From Eutypella sp. D-1 (taxonomy: Eukaryota; Ascomycota; Sordariomycetes; Xylariales; Diatrypaceae): 64,000 bases of DNA. Below the pieces are notes generated by a model. It was not told the DNA's origin. It made no database searches and worked only from the letters and a program-made list of their open reading frames with translations. The position numbers were made by a program, and so were the translations under genes. The DNA is taken from NCBI GenBank assembly GCA_023313575.1, contig JAJTTP010000005.1, positions 558,001 through 622,000 on the forward strand, given 5' to 3'. This document shows positions 55,551-64,000 of this stretch, piece after piece. The first letter of the stretch is position 1, and every line of letters starts with the position of its first letter.

Positions 55551-57376
55551 TAAGGAAGAAAGGAAAGAAGAAAAATCCTAAAGATGTTGGGAGCGTCGGC
55601 AGATATTTATATGCCCAAGGCGGTGAGGGCGGGGGCTGCAATCAGTAAATTCTGCCGCCCCCACTAGGAAGCTGCTGCCTACGTATTGTATGGACCATGG
55701 GCTCTCGGGCATCTTATTGGTTGATGATGGTCAATAGTATTAAGCTTTCAACCAATGATAGAGCTCCGTTTCGTATTTTCACCAAAGACTCACCTTCTTT
55801 TCCCGCACGTGCCAAGGTGCGCCTTCCAACGTGGCCTTTCCTTGGCCCGTGCTGCTGCTATTCGAGGGCATCAATATGTTTGATACCGAAAGCTCTTGTA
55901 ATATGATATCATCCGGGTAACTCAATATCTGGTTTACTATCATATTGTGTCACCAATTTTGAACTGCAAATCTTAGGATCTGCCAATGTATGGATGAATG
56001 TGCCTGGCTGCCTAAATAGGTAGGCAATCCATCGCCTAACGTCCCTCCAACCAGGAGACTGATATGTACAAAGCGTTAGCTAACTTTCGGACCGCGGGCC
56101 ATAAATTGGGGGAGCAGATTGTATCCGACCCAGCGTGTGGCCGGGACACTGTGACCGCGATCGCTCGGGAAGCATGCCCGACCGCAAAGCTTTGCCGAAC
56201 CATCAAAGCTGCTAGTTGCGGCGCTGGTCAGATAGTCCTTGGACGGGTTCTGAGGGCATGCCTATCATGAAGGGCATCTTTTTCTCGATTTTTGTGGTTC
56301 CTTCCTTGCCGTCCGTGACCAGGTCAACGTCTTGCCCGATGCATACCGCAGCAGCTGCTGCCAGTTCACAGTAATCTATACTTTTTACGCTTCGTGAAGT
56401 ACAAGTGTAGTGTAGCAAAAGCCTTTGTGCCGGAAAGCATAGACTTAAAAGATTCACACATAGTCAAACAAACCTAGAAGCATGGTGATTAGCGACGACA
56501 AGACAGCTGTTCCACGTGATGTTCGCATAAGTTGTCGATGTGCGCGCCCAGGCCAGCTAACTAAAAAAGAACGAATATCAATAGCCATAGCCAAGAGATA
56601 TGACAGCCCTTACCGTAGCAGCCAAGGCCCATATGCAACCTTAAGAAAAGGGCAGTGCATCTTAACTCGAAAGCCGACCTAAGGGGTGCATAAAGCTTAA
56701 TTGCACCGCGGACTGGATCCCGCCAAGCCCCGGTTGATTTCGCGCTGCGCTGGCGCATGTAAAAGTATAAGAAGTATGTAAGTATAGGCCTCGTTGCATT
56801 CGACGGTGGTCTTTTGCCGGTGGGAATTCCTCATCCGTTGCGGAATAACCTGAAAGAAGGCTGGACGTTGTCGAGGGAGAGGACAGAAGAACAGCGCGAT
56901 CCGCCAGCCAGGTCCTTCTGGTAGAGCGGATGAAGACAGGCAACGAAATGTCCGCCGTAGCTCTACAGGGGTTCGGGCGGTCGCTTATCCGCCGACGGCA
57001 TGAGAGACCCAGCTCGGCTCCACATGGAACATCGCGTTTCCGACGGAGACAATAAGCGCCCCTTCCCCGCTCGGCGACGTCTCTGCAAACAACTATGTAT
57101 ACCATGAGTGTCTTTCGCGGCGCCAGACTAAGTAGACGACAAGAAGCCTGCCGGCGTCCCGCATTGCCCTTCACATTAGGAGGGCACACGACAGAATACA
57201 GGATGCGTTTCTAATTATTCGTCTAACTAGGCTAGATAACTCGAGATCTCTCGCCTTATTATTATTCTAATATGGGGGGGGGGACCAGGTAAGCAACGCT
57301 ATCGACATGAGAACGGACAGACATGAAACTCTTTTATGAACGAAACGGAAACCACAGCATTCCTCAACGAATACCT
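55551..57376. other. Intergenic upstream of U2
   Basis: This 1.8 kb lies between the U2 5' end and the 3' end of the membrane-protein gene. It has purine-rich DNA immediately upstream of U2. The frame at 56662-57189 (-) has no family features. A G-run lies near 57273-57282. No gene supported. Confidence 0.5.
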
Positions 57377-58936
57377 CTAACCCCTGTCCGCGTTTTGCGG
57401 CGTGTCCCCAGCGACCTGCCGTGTCCCCGGAGAATCCGCGCCGCCGCCGCCGCCGCTGCTGCCGCACGACTGCTCCTCCCGTACCGACGAGACGGCCGCC
57501 GACCCGGGCCCCAGCTTGGCCTCCCTGGCGTCAAATTCGGACGCCCAGCCTATCTTCTCGTAGTGCAGGCCGCGCCGCGTCCAGACGACGGTGATAAATG
57601 TCCATACGGCGAGGAAAATGAGAGGGGCGCCCCATCCTGGTTAATGAATTAGCATGCAGGGTCAACTAAGCTAAGCCACAGACCACACGGGTCAAGCTGT
57701 TTTCATGGGTTATGGAGGGGCTGTGTTTAAGTTGGGATGGGTCGGGGTTGTAGACATGTATGTCCAGCACTTACCGACACCGTAGGCGACCTTCTCGGGC
57801 GTGGTCCAGACGACGACCATAAGACCGGTACCGAAGACGAGGGAGCCGATGGCCCAGAACCAGTTAAGACCGATAATCATAGCGCGGAAGCGGCGGCTGA
57901 CGCGCCAGCGCTCCATGAGGCGCTGGCGGTAAGCCTGCTTGCCGTCGCCGTCGACGGCGACGACGTCCTCAATGAGGGGGAGGACGAAGGGCGGGGTGGG
58001 CTCGCCCTTGGCAACGGAGCTGATGCGTACGAGGGCCGGCGCGCCGCGCGCGGACAGCCAGCCCATGATGGACCCCTGCAGTCCGATCTGCAGGAAGAAC
58101 AGTGGCATGGGGATGGCGAGTAGGCGAACGAGCGGCGGGTGCGGTATCGAGCCGCCTATCAGGATCGCCGTCATGATCGTGTAGATCAGCCCCAGGCTCT
58201 GGTGCGTGAAGTCGAACCGCCATCGCTGCGTCTGCCCCAGCGGCCGCCACGTGTCCTCCTTTCGGATCAGGCGCCACGACCGCAGCGCGAACTCGAACCC
58301 CGAGATGAACCCGAACAGCGACGTGATAATAGCGAAGACTGCGCGCGAGAAAAAGGCCCCCGGGACACCCCCGGTTTTTTACATGTCAGTCGCGGTCCCA
58401 TTCGGAGTGGTTTGGGAAGCACCCTAGGCCGATTATTTGGTGCCGCCTTGACTCGGGGCACCGATGGCAACCTAGCTCCCGGCCCGAGACACATGCTCAC
58501 CTAGGTGGGCACAGATGAAGGAGCCGCAGGGAGGGACGGCCTGGAGGGGTGGGGGATGAGGTAGGTGGGGGGAAATTAGGGGTGTATACTTACTGATGCC
58601 TTCTCGCAAGTCAGTGCCGAAGGTAAGGGCGTAGTAGAAGATGACGGGGGCGACACTGCCCTCGAAGATCAGCAGGCTGGTCACTATGAAGAGCTTCGTC
58701 TTGTAGTGCATGATGTTGTAGTCGAGGCGGGGCAAGCCCATGAGTTTGTACTCGGGCTTGCCGTCGCGGCTCCGGCGCACCGTGGCCTGGAATTCGAGTT
58801 CTGTCATCTGATGGGAGGCACGGCCGCCTCCGACTCCGACTCCGCCTCCGCTTCCGCCGCCGCCGCCGCCGCCGCCATCCTCGGACATCGTCGCGACGGC
58901 GGCCTCGAGATCCCTCTCAGGCGACGTTGCCGACAT
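57377..58936 (-). CDS. Multi-pass membrane protein, family not recognised
   Basis: Three exons, 58936-58594, 58338-57775 and 57636-57377, give 388 residues; both introns (GTAAGT donors) close in frame. The N-terminal 45 residues are Gly/Ser/Asp-rich and disordered, partly from a GGC/GGA repeat. About six membrane segments follow: KLFIVTSLLIFEGSVAPVIF, FAIITSLFGFISGFEFAL, LGLIYTIMTAILIGGSI, LAIPMPLFFLQIGLQGSIM, GLNWFWAIGSLVFGTGLMVV and WGAPLIFLAVWTFITVVW. The loop between segments two and three is basic and Trp-rich (LRSWRLIRKEDTWRPLGQTQ). A long cytosolic-looking loop lies between segments four and five. The tail is low complexity. I cannot assign a family or function. Confidence 0.75.
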
Positions 58937-61899
58937 CCTCGAGCCCGGAAGAATCGGTGCAGATCGAGCTATCTATCTATCCGAATTTGCGCGTGGATGC
59001 CCGGTTTCAGAAGTCGAGTAGTGTCGTGAAAGTGAACAGCTTTGGTCGTCTGCTGGGTGGGATTGCATTGCCCGAAATGCCCGCGAAGACTTGGAAATTC
59101 GACAGGTAAGTCAATGGACTACGAGGCCCCGTAGTTTATTCACTAATGGCCTGACTTGTTGCGATGATGGGCGGATACCCGCATTCTCACTCCAGTGGAA
59201 ATCTTCAACTTCTCTTCCTTATTTTCTCTCCCTCTTCCCTCTCCCACTCTTTCTTTTCTCCCGCTTCTCGGCGAAGCTCACTATAGGAATGGAAGGGGTG
59301 ACAAAGAAAGGGGGGAATTTAGGGAGAAAAGAAACCGACTCGTGTACCCGTGTGCTATTCGAGTTGGAGGATGAGAGCGAACCCACCACAGGTATTGAAA
59401 AAAGAAGGAGTAAAGCAGGGAATGGCCTGTAACACTGACAGGTGCTACTCAGTCAAGTCAATAGGTATGTCCACGTAGAGCGGGACTTGTTGTGTTATAC
59501 CAAAGTCAAAACAGCGAAGTAAATAAAAAAAGAAAAATATAAAGACTGTCTCAGTTCTATAGTAAATCTTAAGATTTTCAGCAAAAAAAACAAGACTTGA
59601 CAATTACATCTAGATGTGTATGTGTGTAAAATTTCACTTTTGTCCCGTTGGGCCCTCCTCTATTCTTCATATTATCCGCTTGACGTCCTACCTGGTGTAA
59701 CTCCCCAAACTCCCGTAACTCATTAGGAGCAACTCTAACTACCTAGTAGTAAAAAGCACTTACCCGGACGTTTCCTAACGGGCTTGGTGGTGCTATCGGA
59801 CACGGAAAATATCGAATCTCCTGATGTTATGTTTTCTGGGTTCTGCTAGCATCATCCACTACATCACTTTATTTCTTGGCAGGTTGTTCATGACGTTTGC
59901 TTATCCAACTACTGCTAGTCAGTTTGGGTTGTTCAAGGGGGCAGGGGGGGGCGGGTTCGTGAATAAGTGGACCCAGAAGATCGGAGTTCACTTCAAAAAA
60001 GTTCCGACCAGGTACACTGCATTGATTGATTGACTGAGGCTTCTCGGGCTTTTGTACGAGATGTACGAGATTGTTTACCCTGTTTGCCAGTCAGCCAGGG
60101 AGGCAAAGGGGGCGGCGGACTCTCAGCTTTATTCATCTTTCCTCCTTCTTACGTCTTTATTCGGCAGGCTTTCGATCTCTAACGTCAGAACGTTTCATCA
60201 TCCGGTGTTCAGTGGCTGCCAATCACCATCTGATGATTACATAGGCGGGCTGGTGGGCTAGGTAGAAGGCAAAGTTGGCAAGCGAGTACCTACCATGTCA
60301 TCATGCAAGCGGTGTTGTCCGGGTTGTCCAGCGGCTGAAGAAGAAGTCGGTCGCCTTTGCGGCTGAATGGGAATCGCGAAATATCGTGGAATTAAAGTCT
60401 TCATGTGCATTGCATAAGCACCCCAGCACCTTAAAAATCAGGAAACGTACGCCAGTGCACCTAATAACCTTAACTCCAGAAGGGAAAAGAAAGGAGGGAA
60501 GATGGAAAACGTTTATTTCAGATGATCTTATCTCGTCTCATGTCGCGCGCTTCACTAAACCTTCCCCTTCCCGAGTCCCGGCGTCCAGGTTCTCCGAAGG
60601 TGCCGAGCTGTCACCTCCACCTCCTTCTCAAAATCTCGTGCTCTGTAAGGAACATGCTTCACATGTGCGTTTCGATCCGGCGTGGTAATTTGACCCCGGC
60701 TGCCCGGTTTGCCCGGTTGTCCGTCTGATCTTCCCGTCGTAGGGTCTACGATCTGGACGGCATATCTTAAAAGTCTTCGTATTAGGTAGATAGAGTATGG
60801 CACGTCCTGATAGATCATGGTCAGGTATGTACAATACATACGGGGAGTATAGAGTGTGGGGGCATGGGAAATGACGTTATAATGGCTCGGCTCCATTCAC
60901 ACCCTCCCCCCACCAAAAACCTGGTGTCGTTCTAGAACCATCCCTTATCGGTACATCATGCATAGTACCTAAGTAGTGTACATACGACCCAACCCACAAA
61001 CTTCCGGTGCTGCCGGCGGCGGGGGGCGGCGTGCGCCAGGGCCAAGCGAACCCAGACAGGCCAGACAGACACTTCCATGTAGTAGGCCTTGGGGCACTCT
61101 GTATGTGTTGGCTCAATGAATGCCGGCTCGAATGGCTCGAAGGAGTCGGTGTGAATGGCTTCGCTATTGTTGCTTGGCACCTTGATATATGTCCTTTCTA
61201 TTGCGCTGCAACCTGCGAAACAAGCCAGCCTGGAAACACGTGCATGCCTATTCCAGCCACCCACCTAAGTAGGTATCTAGTAAGTCTAGACATAGAATGG
61301 TGTCTCTGGCATTACTCGCACCTGAGATATGAAACGCAGAAAAACGAAAAGGCCGGCTAAAAATATAACCGAGGAAAAGGAAGGATACAAAACAGCGCCA
61401 GCCTGACTCTGGCCCGTAGCGCGATGAATCGTGGGTTTCCCGAGGAAGAATACATAATTCTCGGGCTCTTCTCATAGTGTAGTGATGTCCGGGGGCCCGA
61501 TGACATTTCGGCGTCTCGCTTTTTCGGTTTCCGGCCCCCCATACACCTTCACACACATCTTTTCTTCCCGCGTGCGCATGGTCTCGTGGTGTGTAGTAGG
61601 TGGTCATACATAGGAACAGGAACAATTAAATTTCGGGCCAATGGTAGCAAACTAAAGAACTTATGTATTGGTTCGGAACGCTCGCTTCACAGTCTGAAAA
61701 AAAAAATGCACAATATAGCAGCAGCAGTAGTAAGAAATAGTAGCGCGCACAACACATAAACGCCGATCGCCCTTCTTTCCGTGACTCCCGTGTATACCGG
61801 TATTATTCTACCTGGACGCCCCCTTCCCATCCTCACCCCCTTCACCTTCACTCCACCATTTACCTGCCCGAACCCCCTTTAATAAGAATAAGTAAACGC
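58937..61899. other. Long intergenic region
   Basis: This 2.96 kb lies between the start of the membrane-protein gene and the 3' end of the hydrolase gene. Frames at 59091-59432, 60275-60688 (+) and 61248-61625 (-) were read and show no family features or plausible splice extension. CT-rich DNA at 59207-59275 could be a leader on the plus strand, but no coding region follows it. Confidence 0.5.
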
Positions 61900-63039
61900 T
61901 TATTCCGACGTCGCCGTGTCTGCCGTTGCCGCCTGCTCGAAAGCCTTCTTGAGATGATGGCAGCAGTCCGCGTACAGCCTCCCCGTCTTGCGCGGGGTCC
62001 TGAGCGGGTTGGCGCCCTTGTCCCAGCCGTGCGCGACGCCGCGGATCATCGTGTAGTAGACGTCCTTGGACACCGGGGGCTCGCGCAGGCGGCGTGAGAG
62101 CTCCTCGCCCTCGTACAGCAGCATGTCCCACTCGCACGTGTAGAACAGTACCTTGTCGGGGATGCCCTCGCGAAGCAGCTCGCTGGGCGCCCGCGACGGC
62201 GACAGGTACGGGTTCGCGAGGTCCAGCTCCGGCGGGTACAGGTACGATGCGTCGAACAGATCCGTCAAGCCCGGCGACAGACACTCCTCGGGCCGTATCG
62301 CCGTGGCCCGCCGCTCCACCCGCGACAGCGTGTAGTCCGTGATGGGGTACCAGGTCGCGAGCGCGACGATGCGGTGCTCGGGGACGTCGGCGCCCGCGTC
62401 GGTTTTGAGGAACTGCGACAGCCGCAGCGGCGCCGTGATGGCGATGTTACCGCCGGCGGAGAAGCCCGAGGTCGCGAGCCGTTTGGGGTCGATGCGGAGC
62501 TTCGCCGCGTTCCGCACTATGTATAGCAGGGCGTCGGCGCCGTCGTCCACGGCGGTGGGGAACGGGTACTCGGGCGCAAGTCGGTAGTCGACCGACACGA
62601 AGATGGCGTGCGCCTTCTCGAGCACGGCGCGGCCGAATCGCGCGTCGTCGGTGCCGTTGCCGATGGTGAAGCCGCCGCCGTGGTAGTTGACCACGACGGG
62701 CCAGTTCGTGGCCTTAGTGTAGCCCTCGGGTACGTAGAAGTGCAGTGTGAAGCTCCCCCTCTTATCGGCCAGAGTGGAGCGTATGATACGCACGAAGTTG
62801 GGGCTCGGGGGCCGCGGATGCGCGAGGAAATGCAGGCTCATGCCCACGCACTGCAGCGATCTCCACCAATTGGCAGTAAGCCGGAGCCATGCCCGAGACG
62901 GAGGCGCCTTGCCTGTCTTGTCGCCGGCCTTCGACGGGTGTTTCCCGGAGACGACCGGCCGGGTCTTGCCTAGAGTCGCCTCCCTGTGCAATACTTCGTC
63001 TTGGATATCTACAGAAGATGTCGATGATGATGGTTGCAT
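61900..63039 (-). CDS. Alpha/beta hydrolase, hormone-sensitive-lipase type
   Basis: This intronless gene encodes 379 residues. HSL-family esterases hydrolyse acyl or aryl esters. The oxyanion-hole motif HGGGF is at 120-124. The downstream VSVDYRLAPEYPFPTA is the usual second family signature. The nucleophile is Ser194 in GFSAGG. The remaining triad is Asp305 (CEWDMLLYEGEEL) and His337 (VAHGWD), both in the expected contexts. The N-terminal 50 residues are Ser/Lys-rich and lack a clear signal peptide; a weakly hydrophobic stretch lies near 59-73. Fungal relatives include arylacetamide-deacetylase-like and steryl-acetate hydrolases, but the substrate cannot be inferred. The coding region is much more GC-rich than its flanks. 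Confidence 0.9.
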   Translation of the reverse strand: MQPSSSTSSVDIQDEVLHREATLGKTRPVVSGKHPSKAGDKTGKAPPSRAWLRLTANWWRSLQCVGMSLHFLAHPRPPSPNFVRIIRSTLADKRGSFTLHFYVPEGYTKATNWPVVVNYHGGGFTIGNGTDDARFGRAVLEKAHAIFVSVDYRLAPEYPFPTAVDDGADALLYIVRNAAKLRIDPKRLATSGFSAGGNIAITAPLRLSQFLKTDAGADVPEHRIVALATWYPITDYTLSRVERRATAIRPEECLSPGLTDLFDASYLYPPELDLANPYLSPSRAPSELLREGIPDKVLFYTCEWDMLLYEGEELSRRLREPPVSKDVYYTMIRGVAHGWDKGANPLRTPRKTGRLYADCCHHLKKAFEQAATADTATSE

Positions 63040-64000
63040 GATGGAAATCGAAGACCCGACAATGGAAATCGAGATATCGTATGCGTGAGGTAAGTAAGCG
63101 ATGGGTGCAGGTGATAGGCGGCAATACCAATCGTAATCGGAATACCAATTGCACCTATTCGGTAGCGATCATTCTCACCAATTAGGGCTTATAGGTCAGA
63201 TTAAGTCGCCTGCGTCAAGCCAAACTGAAGCCTTTAAGCTTGCAAGGGCAAGGAATATGACATTCGTGTCGTCGTTGTTGTTGTTGTCGTCGTCGTGCAA
63301 AGAATTTTTTCCCCAAGTCGTTGCACCGTGTTAATGTTGCAGTGTTGCAATGGTAAAAGTCAGCAGTTACGGTCATGGACGGAATGAAAATAACGATCGT
63401 ATGACATTTAGTATAGGAAGGTGGTCTAGACAGATTGGAGATTATAATCACGATGGCAATGGCGATGGCGATGGTGATATCAATCAATTCGTGTTCGTGT
63501 TCAGATGGGAAGAAAAAAACAAAACAAAAAACACCAAGCCTCCTCCCCAAAGGCAACAGGTTCCAAACATGTCAGGGTTTTGCAGGCCTGGTTCGTAGAG
63601 GCCGCGCCACCTGTATGATCTGTATCGCATCATTGATTCTGGCCAGACTACCGGACAAGACCCGGGCCGTTTCTAATTGGAATCTTCCACGCGTTCAAGG
63701 GTTTTAGGTTCAAGGCTTTTCTTAGAGTAGGCGATTAGTTTAGAAAGTACTATTACTGCGTAGTAAGGTGATAGAGTACGAGGGAATGTACGAGATCCGC
63801 CTCGTACTCTTATCTGGCAATCTAGGTGGTCATGGTAGTATCCGTATTGTACTTAGGTATGGAAAGAACCTTAACCTTAGAATGAAAGTGGAAAAATCTC
63901 CTGGCTAATAAGTCGCTAGCTTCGGTTAGCCACTGAGGCAATGCATCAGTGCATGCGACATTGCGACATTATCCATATATATCCGTGGATGTGTGTCCAG
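63040..64000. other. Intergenic, promoter side of the hydrolase gene
   Basis: This 960 bp runs to the window edge. A GTC/GTT trinucleotide-rich tract lies at about 63267-63297 and a GGCGAT-rich tract at about 63454-63480. No supported gene; one may begin beyond the edge. Confidence 0.45.

Noticed and set aside
56662..57189. 175-codon minus-strand frame upstream of U2
   Set aside because: The composition looks like random translation, and there is no start context, domain or splice structure.
60275..60688. 137-codon plus-strand frame in the 59-62 kb spacer
   Set aside because: No recognisable domain or adjoining exon, and the composition is unlike neighbouring real genes.
1..64000. Transposable elements, tRNA genes, CRISPR arrays or a biosynthetic cluster
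   Set aside because: I scanned for transposase or reverse-transcriptase motifs, long terminal or inverted repeats, tRNA B-box cores with matching A boxes, spaced direct repeats and clustered biosynthetic enzymes. None was found by eye. A tRNAscan-SE and RepeatMasker run would settle it.

Overview
The window is nuclear DNA of a filamentous ascomycete (Pezizomycotina, most likely Sordariomycetes). Genes are monocistronic and sit on both strands. Most have one to six short GT-AG introns (about 50-150 nt) with recognisable CTNAC-like branch sites. There is a FacB-type zinc-cluster regulator, a U2 snRNA gene with all expected landmarks, and long intergenic spacers carrying repeated TAGGTA/TACCTA words. 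I could not assign a genus.

Layout. 1-3.2 kb: a small NTF2/SnoaL-like protein (-) and the rRNA-processing factor Rrp7 (+). 4.9-12.6 kb: an accessory-looking stretch on the minus strand with a seven-exon protein kinase-VWA fusion, a CorA-like membrane protein and a small unrecognised gene. 14.6-18.7 kb: Utp15 (-), a dienoyl-CoA isomerase (+) and the TFIIH subunit Tfb5 (-). 20.3-21 kb: a single-pass membrane protein with two PPxY motifs (+). 24.2-28.9 kb: an 11-knuckle CCHC protein and the actin regulator Aip1 (both +). 29.6-32.7 kb: Alg13 (-) and mitoribosomal mS35 (+), divergent. 35.6-41.8 kb: Pmp3 (+), a YchF/Obg-type GTPase (-) and a SET-domain methyltransferase (+). 45.1-48.2 kb: FacB/Cat8 (+). 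50.0-55.6 kb: a Pgc1-like phosphodiesterase (+), Gpi11/PIG-F (-), translin (-) and U2 snRNA (-). 57.4-63.0 kb: an unrecognised multi-pass membrane protein (-) and an HSL-type alpha/beta hydrolase (-).

The genes are mostly unlinked housekeeping functions: ribosome biogenesis (Rrp7, Utp15), RNA (U2, translin, CCHC protein), ER glycosylation and GPI synthesis (Alg13, Gpi11), membrane lipid and ion balance (Pgc1-like, Pmp3), and acetate or fatty-acid use (FacB, dienoyl-CoA isomerase). No secondary-metabolite cluster, transposon, tRNA or CRISPR array was seen. The least ordinary items are the degenerate kinase-VWA fusion beside a CorA-like protein that lacks GMN, a 10-nt microexon in the GTPase gene, a GC-AG intron in translin, an Alg13 with its own C-terminal membrane segment, and a palindromic 10-mer (TACCTAGGTA) found five times, always between genes.

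Exon boundaries were set by hand from splice signals, frame continuity and family conservation. All multi-exon models below close in frame, but none has transcript support here.
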